Positions 57,170 to 64,000 of a stretch of DNA of 64,000 nucleotides are shown piece by piece. Each line of letters begins with the position of its first letter. Positions within the stretch are counted from its first letter, which is position 1. The notes under the pieces were generated by a model, which made no database searches, was not told where the DNA came from, and saw nothing but the letters and a program-made list of their open reading frames with translations. Source of the stretch: Actinomycetota bacterium (GTDB lineage: Bacteria > Actinomycetota > Actinomycetes > Mycobacteriales > Mycobacteriaceae); the NCBI GenBank assembly GCA_018268465.1, contig JAFDWN010000002.1, forward strand, positions 1-64,000. Direction: 5' to 3'. A program made the translations under genes and the position numbers.

Positions 57170-57868
57170 ATGGCAACATCCGCGAAGTGGACCGCCGGCC
57201 TGGGCGTGCAAACCGTGGCGTCGACGGTGGTGGGACTGGTGTTCTTCGGCGTGCTGCTGTTCGTGCCCGCCGGCACCCTCGCCTACTGGCAGGCGTGGGT
57301 CTTCATCGCCGTGTTCATGGTCGCCACTGTCGTACCCAGCGCCTACCTGGCCGTGAGAAGCCCTGCGGCACTGCGCAGGCGGATGCACGGAGGACCGTTC
57401 GCCGAAACCAGGACCATCCAGAAGGCCGTCATCTGGGGGACGATGCTGACGGTCGTCGCCGGGCTGGTCGTCAGCGCCCTGGACCATCGGTTCGGCTGGT
57501 CGTCCGTGCCGACCGGCGTCGTCGTGCTCGGCAACGTCCTCGTGGCCGCCGGACTGGGCGTCGCCCAGTTCGTCGTTATCCAGAACGCCTTCGCCGCGGC
57601 CACGATCACCGTCGAAACGGGGCAACCGGTGGTGACGACGGGGTTGTACGCAATCGTCCGGCATCCGATGTACGTCGGTGCGCTGGTCATGATAATCGGA
57701 ATGCCCCTGGCCCTCGACTCGTACTGGGGTCTGTTGGCCCTGGCGCCGGGAGTGCTGGCGCTGGGGATCCGCATCGTCGACGAGGAGAAGATGCTCGCCG
57801 AGCAGTTGGCCGGATACCGCGAATACATGCAGCAGGTGCGCTACCGCTTGGTGCCGCACGTGTGGTGA
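57170..57868 (+). CDS. ICMT/PEMT-like integral membrane methyltransferase, Rv1216c-like (232 aa)
   Basis: Five or so helices with a C-terminal VTTGLYAIVRHPMYVGALV then DEEKMLAEQLAGYREYMQQVRYRLVPHVW signature, the isoprenylcysteine/phospholipid methyltransferase-like motif (NnrU/ICMT group). It would methylate a lipid or isoprenoid with SAM. The ATG at 57170 has a perfect AAGGAGG ribosome-binding site, and the gene lies 14 nt after the exporter permease, suggesting it belongs to the same operon. Confidence 0.82.
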   Translation: MATSAKWTAGLGVQTVASTVVGLVFFGVLLFVPAGTLAYWQAWVFIAVFMVATVVPSAYLAVRSPAALRRRMHGGPFAETRTIQKAVIWGTMLTVVAGLVVSALDHRFGWSSVPTGVVVLGNVLVAAGLGVAQFVVIQNAFAAATITVETGQPVVTTGLYAIVRHPMYVGALVMIIGMPLALDSYWGLLALAPGVLALGIRIVDEEKMLAEQLAGYREYMQQVRYRLVPHVW

Positions 57869-57907
57869 TCGACGTTCCGGGCGACGCCCCGGACGCATAA
57901 TGGTGCC

Positions 57908-58519
57908 GTGGAGCTACTGACCGGCTTCGGACTGGCTACGGCGGCGGGGCTGAACGCGTATATCCCGCTGCTCGCGCTGGGACTGCTGTCCCGGTTCACC
58001 GACCTGGTGACGCTGCCGCACACCTGGGCCTGGCTCGAGAACGGTTGGGTGATGGCGATCGTCGTCGTGCTGCTGGCCGTCGAGGTCATCGCCGACAAGG
58101 TCCCCGCGCTGGACAGCGTCAACGACGCGATCCAGACGTTCGTACGGCCTACGGCGGGCGGCATCGTCTTCGGGTCGGGCACCGCGGCGCAGACCGCGGC
58201 CGTCACCGATCCGGGCGCGTTCGCCCAGTCCGGTCAATGGGTTCCGGTGGCCATCGGGGTGGTCACCGCGCTGGTGGTTTCGCTGACGAAAACGGCGGTT
58301 CGTCCGGCGGCGAATGTGGCCACCGCGGGCGTGGCCGCCCCCGTGCTGAGCACCGTCGAGGACGTGACGAGCATCAGCCTGGTGTTCCTGGCCATCCTGC
58401 TGCCCATGCTGGTACTTGTGGCCCTGATCGTGCTCGCATGGACGGGGATCTCGCTCCTGCGCCGCCGCAGGCGCCGCCGGCGCACAGGAGAACTCGACAT
58501 CACCAATCCGCGCGACTAG
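57908..58519 (+). CDS. DUF4126 membrane protein (203 aa)
   Basis: DUF4126 family: the N-terminal LLTGFGLATAAGLNAYIPLLALGLLSRF helix pair, then LDSVNDAIQTFVRPTAGGIVFG and a C-terminal helix ending in an unusual RRRRRRRRTG cytoplasmic basic cluster. Function unknown; such proteins are often predicted transporters or scaffolds. The start is GTG at 57908, with CATAAT ending 7 nt upstream. It is convergent with glgC. Confidence 0.78.
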   Translation: MELLTGFGLATAAGLNAYIPLLALGLLSRFTDLVTLPHTWAWLENGWVMAIVVVLLAVEVIADKVPALDSVNDAIQTFVRPTAGGIVFGSGTAAQTAAVTDPGAFAQSGQWVPVAIGVVTALVVSLTKTAVRPAANVATAGVAAPVLSTVEDVTSISLVFLAILLPMLVLVALIVLAWTGISLLRRRRRRRRTGELDITNPRD

Positions 58520-58550
58520 CGACGGGAAATGCTGATTCGCCCGGCGCGGG

Positions 58551-59765
58551 TCAGATCCAGACGCCCTTACCGACCGCGACCACACCCCCGGCGCTGATGG
58601 CGAACCGTTCGCGGTCCTTCTCCAGGTCCACACCTACCATCTCGCCCGGCCCCACCACGACGTTCTTGTCCAGGATCGCCCGGCGCACCACCGCGCCGCG
58701 ACCGATGCGCGCCCCCGGCATGATCACACTGCCCTCGACGATCGCCCCGTCATCCACGGCGACGTTGGAGGACAACACCGAATTGCGTACGGACGCCGCG
58801 GAGATGATGCTGCCGGCGCCGACCACGGATTCCTGCGCGGAGCCACCGTTGACGAACTTGGCCGGCGCCAGGTTCTCCGACTCCCCGCGGATGGGCCACC
58901 GCTTGTTGTACAAGTTGAACACCGGGTGCACCGACACCAGATCCATGTGCGCGTCGTAGAACGCATCGAGCGTCCCCACGTCACGCCAGTAGCCGTGGTC
59001 GCGTTCGGTGGCGCCGGGCACCTCGTTGTCGCTGAAGTCGTACACCGCCGCCATCCCGTCGGAAACAAGGCGCGGGATGATGTCGCCACCCATGTCGTGG
59101 TCGGAATCGTCGTCATCGGCATCGGCGCGGATCGCGTCGATGAGCACCTTCGTGGTGAAGATGTAGTTGCCCATCGACACGAAGGTCTGTTCGGGATCGT
59201 CGGGGGTGCCCGGCGGGTCGGATGGCTTCTCGACGAATTTGCGGATCCGGCCGGACTCGTCGGCGTCGATGCAGCCGAACGCGGTGGCCTCGGCGCGCGG
59301 CACCCGGATGCCGGCGACGGTGGCCCCCGCCCCGCTCTCGATGTGGTATTTGACCATCTGCTCGGGATCCATCCGGTACACGTGGTCGGCACCGAACACC
59401 ACGATGTAGTCGGGGTCCTCGTCGTAGATCAGGTTCATCGACTGGTAGATCGCATCCGCGGATCCGGTGTACCAGCGGGGACCGAGCCGCTGCTGAGCCG
59501 GCACCGGCGTGATGTACTCCCCCGCCAAACCACTCAGCCGCCAGTTCTGGCTGATGTGGCGGTCCAGCGAATGCGATTTGTACTGAGTCAGAACACAGAT
59601 CCTCAGGTACCGCGCGTTGACCAGGTTGGACAACACGAAGTCGATGAGCCGGTAGGCGCCGCCGAAGGGAACCGCCGGTTTGGCACGATCCGCCGTCAGC
59701 GGATACAGCCGCTTGCCCTCCCCGCCGGCCAGGACTATGCCCAGCACATGTGGCAATTCCCTCAT
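58551..59765 (-). CDS. glgC: Glucose-1-phosphate adenylyltransferase GlgC (404 aa)
   Basis: ADP-glucose pyrophosphorylase: [26 protein letters not shown] (in parts), [34 protein letters not shown] and left-handed beta-helix repeats near the C-terminus. It makes ADP-glucose for glycogen and capsular glucan. Matches Rv1213 (404 aa). The ATG at 59765 follows TAGGTT by 6 nt. It is divergent from glgM, which consumes ADP-glucose. Confidence 0.95.
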   Translation of the reverse strand: MRELPHVLGIVLAGGEGKRLYPLTADRAKPAVPFGGAYRLIDFVLSNLVNARYLRICVLTQYKSHSLDRHISQNWRLSGLAGEYITPVPAQQRLGPRWYTGSADAIYQSMNLIYDEDPDYIVVFGADHVYRMDPEQMVKYHIESGAGATVAGIRVPRAEATAFGCIDADESGRIRKFVEKPSDPPGTPDDPEQTFVSMGNYIFTTKVLIDAIRADADDDDSDHDMGGDIIPRLVSDGMAAVYDFSDNEVPGATERDHGYWRDVGTLDAFYDAHMDLVSVHPVFNLYNKRWPIRGESENLAPAKFVNGGSAQESVVGAGSIISAASVRNSVLSSNVAVDDGAIVEGSVIMPGARIGRGAVVRRAILDKNVVVGPGEMVGVDLEKDRERFAISAGGVVAVGKGVWI

Positions 59766-59771
59766 GATGTA

Positions 59772-59777
59772 AACCTA
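59772..59777 (-). promoter_or_regulatory. Candidate -10 box of glgC (leaderless)
   Basis: TAGGTT on the minus strand ends 6 nt before the ATG at 59765. Confidence 0.4.
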
Positions 59778-59936
59778 TCCGGCGGGTCGCACCGCGGCTA
59801 GCCATTGGCACTATTGATGACCACATGTCGCGGGATCTCACGCGATCTGTCGGGCTGTCCGTCAAGGTATTTGGCCGACGCCGGCGAATCTCGCCGCCAC
59901 GTTGGCCACAATCGTGCGATCGCGCGCGACGGCAAC

Positions 59937-59942
59937 TACGGT
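59937..59942 (+). promoter_or_regulatory. Candidate -10 box of glgM (leaderless)
   Basis: TACGGT ends 7 nt before the ATG at 59950. Confidence 0.4.
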
Positions 59943-59949
59943 CGTACCC

Positions 59950-61122
59950 ATGCGGGTGGCCATGATGACTCGGGAATATCCGCCCGAGGTTTACGGCGGT
60001 GCGGGCGTACACGTCACGGAACTCGTGGCCCAGCTACGGCATCTGTGCGAGGTCGACGTGCACTGTATGGGCGCGCCGCGCACCGATGCCTACGTCCACC
60101 AGCCCGACCCCGCGCTGGCCGGCGCCAATGCCGCGCTGTCGACGCTGTCCGCCGACCTCAACATGGTCAACGGCGCCTCGGTGCCCGGCCGGGAGGCGAC
60201 AGTCGTGCACTCCCACACGTGGTACACCGGGATGGCCGGCCATCTGAGCGCGCTGCTGTACGGCATACCGCACGTGCTGACCGCGCATTCGCTGGAACCG
60301 ATGCGGCCGTGGAAGGCCGAGCAGCTCGGCGGCGGCTACCGGATCTCGTCGTGGGTGGAGCGCACGGCCGTCGAAGCCGCCGACGCGGTGATCGCCGTCA
60401 GTTCGGGTATGCGCGAGGACGTGCTGCGCACCTACCCCGCGCTGGATCCCAACCGGGTGCACGTGGTGCGCAACGGCATCGACACCGATGTCTGGTATCC
60501 CGCCCAGCCCGGCGACGACTCCGTGCTGGCCGAACTCGGCGTCGACACCAACCGGCCGATCGTCGCGTTCGTGGGGCGCATCACCAGGCAGAAGGGCGTG
60601 GCACACCTGGTCGCCGCCGCACACCGGTTCGCCCCCGACGTCCAGCTGGTGCTGTGCGCGGGCGCCCCCGACACCCCTGAGATCGCGGCCGAAGTGTCGG
60701 CCGCGGTGCAGGAACTGGCGGCGGCTCGCACCGGGGTGTTCTGGGTCCGGGAGATGCTGCCGACCGCCAAGATCCGCGAAATACTCTCGGCGGCAACTGT
60801 TTTCGTCTGCCCGTCGGTGTACGAGCCACTGGGCATCGTCAACCTGGAGGCCATGGCGTGCGCGACCGCGGTCGTCGCGTCCGATGTCGGCGGCATTCCC
60901 GAGGTCGTCGCCGATCAGCAGACCGGCCTGCTGGTGCACTACGACGCCGACGCCTCCGTTGCGTTCGAGACCGGCCTGGCCGACGCCGTCAACTCGCTGG
61001 TCGCCGACCCCGAGCGGGCCCGCAGGTACGGCGTGGCCGGCCGGGAGCGGTGCATCGCGGAGTTCTCATGGGCGCACATCGCCGAGCAGACCCTCGAGAT
61101 CTACCGCAAGGTGTCGTCGTGA
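59950..61122 (+). CDS. glgM: GT4 glycosyltransferase GlgM/GlgA, maltose-1-phosphate synthase (390 aa)
   Basis: GT-B glycosyltransferase of family GT4: MRVAMMTREYPPEVYGGAGVHVTEL start, VHSHTWYTGMAG, FVGRITRQKGVAHL and the donor-site EX7E region CPSVYEPLGIVNLEAMAC. In mycobacteria the Rv1212c product uses ADP-glucose and glucose-1-phosphate to make maltose-1-phosphate for glucan synthesis by GlgE. Matches Rv1212c (387 aa). The ATG at 59950 begins the conserved N-terminus. Divergent from glgC. Confidence 0.92.
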   Translation: MRVAMMTREYPPEVYGGAGVHVTELVAQLRHLCEVDVHCMGAPRTDAYVHQPDPALAGANAALSTLSADLNMVNGASVPGREATVVHSHTWYTGMAGHLSALLYGIPHVLTAHSLEPMRPWKAEQLGGGYRISSWVERTAVEAADAVIAVSSGMREDVLRTYPALDPNRVHVVRNGIDTDVWYPAQPGDDSVLAELGVDTNRPIVAFVGRITRQKGVAHLVAAAHRFAPDVQLVLCAGAPDTPEIAAEVSAAVQELAAARTGVFWVREMLPTAKIREILSAATVFVCPSVYEPLGIVNLEAMACATAVVASDVGGIPEVVADQQTGLLVHYDADASVAFETGLADAVNSLVADPERARRYGVAGRERCIAEFSWAHIAEQTLEIYRKVSS

Positions 61123-61132
61123 TCACGACCGG

Positions 61133-61300
61133 CTAGCTGGTCACGCCCTTCAGTTCGTCGCCCAACGCGGCCGCCTCTTCTGGAGTCAGTTCGACGACGA
61201 GTCGTCCGCCGCCTTCGAGTGGTACCCGCATCACGATGCCGCGCCCCTCCTTGGTTGCTTCCAGTGGACCGTCACCGGTCCGGGGCTTCATCGCCGCCAT
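61133..61300 (-). CDS. DUF3117 small protein, Rv1211-like (55 aa)
   Basis: Tiny conserved actinobacterial protein: MAAMKPRTGDGPLEATKEGRG, then IVMRVPLEGGGRLVVELTPEEA and a short ELKGVTS end. No function is known. The ATG at 61300 has GGAGGG upstream and gives the family length; the open frame upstream is not conserved. It lies tail-to-tail with glgM, 10 nt apart. Confidence 0.85.
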   Translation of the reverse strand: MAAMKPRTGDGPLEATKEGRGIVMRVPLEGGGRLVVELTPEEAAALGDELKGVTS

Positions 61301-61493
61301 CGAGTGCTCCCTCCACAAAGAGCCAACCCGCCGAGTCGGACGGGCCTGACCCGGTCGGAGCCGAGACCGTCCACCCGTCAGGACCCGGCACTGAACTGCT
61401 ACTGAACTCTGCCTATTCTTCCCTATCCTCGACCGTGGGTGTGCGCAGACCCGTCGAAGGCGCTCGTGACGGCGTGTTGCCACCCCGCCCGGC

Positions 61494-62099
61494 TCATCGC
61501 CGGGATGCGCCGGACAGGACTGGCACCCAGCACTCCGCGACGTGATCATCGACCATGCCCGTTGCCTGCATCAGGGCATAGGCCGTCGTCGGACCCACGA
61601 ACCTGAACCCCCGGCGCTTGAGCTCCTTGGCCATCGCCGTGGATTCGGGGCTGACGGCGGGCACCTGGGACAGGTCGGCGGGACGCGGCCGCGGCGGCGG
61701 CGGCGCGAACGACCACAGCAACGCGCCGAGATCGACGTCCAGGTCGGCGGTGGCCCGGGCATTGGCGACGGTCGCGTCGATCTTGGCGCGGTTGCGCACG
61801 ATTCCCGCGTCGGCCATCAGCCGCTCGACGTCACGGTCGCCGTAGCGTGCGATCCGTTCGACGTCGAACCCGTCGAACGCCGCACGGAAGTTCTCCCGCT
61901 TTCGCAGGATCGTCAGCCACGACAGGCCGCTCTGGAACGCCTCGAGCGTGACCCGCTCGAAAAGTGCAGCCGAATCGCGCAGCGGACGACCCCATTCGGT
62001 GTCGTGGTAATCGCGGTAGAGCACCGCGTCGGGGTGTGCAGCCCGGTCCGGCCCCACCGCCGCCCAGCCACAGCGGACGCGCCCGTCGGCGTCGGTCAC
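61494..62099 (-). CDS. tagA: DNA-3-methyladenine glycosylase I TagA (201 aa)
   Basis: Tag family: the N-terminal RCGWA, YRDYHDTEWGRPLRDSAALFE, LEAFQSGLSWLTILRKRENFR, MADAGIVRNRAKI and C-terminal GFRFVGPTTAYALMQATGMVDDH motifs. The cysteine near residue 9 and the histidines (HDTEWG, DDHVAEC) are zinc-ligand-like, as in E. coli Tag. It excises 3-methyladenine. Matches Rv1210 (204 aa). The GTG at 62099 overlaps the stop of the DivIVA-like gene as GTGA. Confidence 0.92.
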   Translation of the reverse strand: MTDADGRVRCGWAAVGPDRAAHPDAVLYRDYHDTEWGRPLRDSAALFERVTLEAFQSGLSWLTILRKRENFRAAFDGFDVERIARYGDRDVERLMADAGIVRNRAKIDATVANARATADLDVDLGALLWSFAPPPPRPRPADLSQVPAVSPESTAMAKELKRRGFRFVGPTTAYALMQATGMVDDHVAECWVPVLSGASRR

Positions 62100-62464
62100 A
62101 GCGGCTCCTCGGGATGCGGGCCGGCAGCGGCGTGCTGGGGGCCCTGCGCGACGTGTTCGCCGGCGCCGGCCAGCCCGTGCGCGGCACGCACCGCCGCCAG
62201 CTCGCCGCGCAGCTGGTCGAGTTCCTGGCCCAGCCGGTCGAGCACCCAGTCGACCTCGCCGGTCTTGTATCCGCGCACGGTCTGGGTGAATTTCACGGCG
62301 TCCACGTCCGCGGCGGTGACACCGGACGCAGGCAGCACGGTGGCCGTGGTGGCCCGGGGTAACGGCGGCAGGGATTCGCCGCGGCCGAAGAGCACACTGC
62401 CCAGGCCGAACAGCACGACCGCCACCAGGATCAGCACCACCAGGTAGAGCAGAATCAAGGTCAC
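62096..62464 (-). CDS. DivIVA-domain membrane protein, Rv1209-like (122 aa)
   Basis: One N-terminal membrane helix (LILLYLVVLILVAVVLFGLG), then a short DivIVA-like motif (FTQTVRGYKTGEVDWVLDRL) and a coiled coil up to residue ~95. The motif is the short DivI1A repeat found in several actinobacterial proteins that attach to the pole or septum. The GTG at 62464 starts the helix. Coupled to tagA downstream; 68 nt after gpgS upstream. Function unknown. Confidence 0.82.
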   Translation of the reverse strand: MTLILLYLVVLILVAVVLFGLGSVLFGRGESLPPLPRATTATVLPASGVTAADVDAVKFTQTVRGYKTGEVDWVLDRLGQELDQLRGELAAVRAAHGLAGAGEHVAQGPQHAAAGPHPEEPL

Positions 62465-62532
62465 GGCTTCGATCCTGCCGCAGCCGTCCGACAGATTCGA
62501 ACGCGCAGGTCACACCGGACGAACAGGACCGG

Positions 62533-63495
62533 CTACCGGGGTCGCAGCGTGACCATCGGCGGACGGTCCTGCAGGGACACCCCCGACGTGCGCGGCGTGT
62601 AGCCCTCGCCGTCGGCGAAGAACTGCGTCAGCCCGACCCCGGAGTCCCCGACGCCGCACCGGGACAGCAAGGTGGCGATGACCTGCCTGCTCATGGCCGC
62701 CAGCTCCGTCAGCGGACGGTTGCGGTGCGTCCTGACCCCCAGATTGACCTGCGCGATCGCGTCCAGCCCGAGCCGATCGTAGGTGTCGACGAGCAGACCG
62801 ATCTCGACGCCGTAGCCCGGCGCGAACGGCACCGAGGTCAGCAGCTCACGGGTGCCGGCATATTCGCCGCCCAGTGGCTGCAGCAGGCACGTCAGCTCGG
62901 GTCGCAACGCCGCCAGCAGCGGCCGCGCTACCAGCTCGGTCACCCGTCCCCCGCCGCTGGCGTCCTCGCTGCCGCTCACCTTGAGGGGTCGCCGGTAGAA
63001 CCCCTTGACCAGGTGTACGCCGTCGGTGGTCAGCAGGGGGCCGAGCAGTTTGGGCACGAACATCGGATCCGGGTCGATCAGGTCGGAGTCGACGAAGACG
63101 ACGATGTCGCCCGTGGTGGCGGCCAGCGACCTCCACAACACCTCACCCTTACCCGGCTGCGGTTCCACCTCGGGCAGCGCGATCTCGCGGCTGATGACGC
63201 GGGCACCGGCGGCGACCGCGCGGATCTCGGTGTCATCGGTGGAACCCGAATCCAGCACGATCAGCTCGTCGACCAGGTTGCCCAGCAGGGGCGCGATGGT
63301 CTCGACGACGCTGCCGACGGTCTCTTCCTCGTTGAGGGCCGGCAACACCACAGACACCGTGCGCCCGGCCTTGGCGGCGATCAATTCGTCGACGGTCCAC
63401 ACCGGGCGGCTCCAGCTGTGGTCAGACAGCCAGCGGTGTTCGGCGATCGCTTCCGCTCCCGCCAACTCGGGTGTCAGTTCAGGTGTCACAGTCAT
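62533..63495 (-). CDS. gpgS: Glucosyl-3-phosphoglycerate synthase GpgS (320 aa)
   Basis: GT-A glycosyltransferase of family GT81: SVVLPALNEEETVGSVVETI, VLDSGSTDDT, the metal-binding DSD in VFVDSDLIDPDP, and PLGGEYAGTRELL. It makes glucosyl-3-phosphoglycerate from UDP-glucose (or ADP-glucose) and 3-phosphoglycerate, the first step of methylglucose lipopolysaccharide synthesis. Matches Rv1208 (324 aa). The ATG at 63495 overlaps the folP2 stop as ATGA. Confidence 0.93.
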   Translation of the reverse strand: MTVTPELTPELAGAEAIAEHRWLSDHSWSRPVWTVDELIAAKAGRTVSVVLPALNEEETVGSVVETIAPLLGNLVDELIVLDSGSTDDTEIRAVAAGARVISREIALPEVEPQPGKGEVLWRSLAATTGDIVVFVDSDLIDPDPMFVPKLLGPLLTTDGVHLVKGFYRRPLKVSGSEDASGGGRVTELVARPLLAALRPELTCLLQPLGGEYAGTRELLTSVPFAPGYGVEIGLLVDTYDRLGLDAIAQVNLGVRTHRNRPLTELAAMSRQVIATLLSRCGVGDSGVGLTQFFADGEGYTPRTSGVSLQDRPPMVTLRPR

Positions 63496-64000
63496 GCCAG
63501 TCCCCTCACCGTGCGCGTCGGTGGACGAAGTCCCTGGATCGACGCGACCATCTCCAGCACGCGCCGAGTCGGGCCGACCTCGTGAACACGGAACATGGCC
63601 GCCCCGGAAGCTGCGGCGAGTGCCGTCGCGGCCAGGGTGCCCTCCAGGCGTTCGGTCAGCCCCACACCCAAAGTCTCCCCGACGAAATCCTTGTTGCTCA
63701 GTGCCATCAGGACCGGCCATCCGGTATTTACAAGATCTTTTACGTGGCGCAACAAACTAAGGCTGTGGTAAGTGTTCTTGCCGAAATCATGAGTGGGATC
63801 CACAAGAATACGGTCCTTGACCACGCCGATCGCCACGGCGTGCGCGGCGGCCGCGGTCACCTCGGCCAGCACCGAATCGACCACACCCCGCTCGGAGGTG
63901 CCGTAGTTGACGCGGAACGGGCGGGTCCGCGGCGCCGCGCCACCGGTGTGTGAGCACACCAGACCCGCCCCGAATTCGGCGGCGATCTCGGCCAGACCGG
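63492..64000 (-). CDS. folP2: Dihydropteroate synthase-like protein FolP2, C-terminal part
   Basis: Runs off the right edge, so only the last ~168 residues are seen. They match the pterin-binding TIM barrel: GLVCSHTGG, RILVDPTHDFGKNTYHSL, GWPVLMALSNKDFVGETLG, AMFRVHEV and VLEMVASIQGL. In M. tuberculosis FolP2 (Rv1207) lacks true DHPS activity and may have another role. It overlaps gpgS by 4 nt. Confidence 0.9.
   Translation of the reverse strand, partial: GLAEIAAEFGAGLVCSHTGGAAPRTRPFRVNYGTSERGVVDSVLAEVTAAAAHAVAIGVVKDRILVDPTHDFGKNTYHSLSLLRHVKDLVNTGWPVLMALSNKDFVGETLGVGLTERLEGTLAATALAAASGAAMFRVHEVGPTRRVLEMVASIQGLRPPTRTVRGLA

Overview
The window is high-GC DNA with dense, closely packed genes, GTG starts and frequent ATGA/GTGA overlaps. 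Gene content and order match the M. tuberculosis H37Rv block Rv1264 to Rv1207 read in reverse (adenylyl cyclase, amiB2, HIT, Ddn-like, udgB, tap, Rv1257c, Rv1255c, Rv1254, deaD, lprE, Rv1251c, Rv1250, Rv1249c, kgd, Rv1245c, lpqZ, corA, sugC, Rv1234 to Rv1230c, mrp, tatB, htrA, rseA, sigE, Rv1220c to Rv1216c, glgC, glgM, Rv1211, tagA, Rv1209, gpgS, folP2). This points to a non-tuberculous, probably environmental Mycobacterium/Mycolicibacterium chromosome. I see no rRNA, tRNA, phage, transposase or CRISPR array. H37Rv comparisons are from memory, not from an alignment.

Layout. 41-4385 (minus): a butanediol dehydrogenase, an acetoin-reductase-like SDR, an AcoR-like GAF regulator and an Rv1264-type adenylyl cyclase form one tandem run, with a CRP-like site in front. 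4483-7053: a deoxyinosine glycosylase, amiB2 with a repeat-built tail, and a HIT hydrolase. 7057-11533 (minus): an NMT1/SsuA-like ABC importer operon ending in an amidohydrolase. 11697-17055: a tandem Ddn-Ddn fusion, a luciferase-like oxidoreductase, UdgB, Tap efflux pump and an HxlR regulator. 17194-26671: FAD-linked oxidase, TetR, acyltransferase, DeaD helicase, LprE and a large RecB-like nuclease/helicase. 26673-30021: two drug exporters. 30200-38497: membrane protein, Kgd, DUF732 protein, SDR, LpqZ and malic enzyme.

38645-44908: CorA, a SUFU-domain protein, SugC next to a decayed sugB fragment (lpqY and sugA are absent), GYP-rich membrane proteins and a CitE-like lyase. 44933-50043: an MgtE-N/CBS protein, DUF1003, a lytic transglycosylase, Mrp and TatB. 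50046-52881 (minus): the sigE-rseA-htrA envelope-stress module with tatB directly downstream. 53054-58519: methyltransferase, then a TetR-controlled ABC exporter. 58551-64000: glgC and divergent glgM (glycogen/capsular glucan), DUF3117, tagA, a DivIVA-like protein, gpgS (methylglucose lipopolysaccharide) and the end of folP2.

Main points of interest: a possible cAMP feedback circuit around the butanediol/adenylyl-cyclase cluster; loss of the trehalose importer with its ATPase kept; a fused duplicated Ddn protein; several perfect inverted repeats; and many genes whose start codon lies 6-8 nt after a TANNNT -10 element, as expected for leaderless mRNAs.
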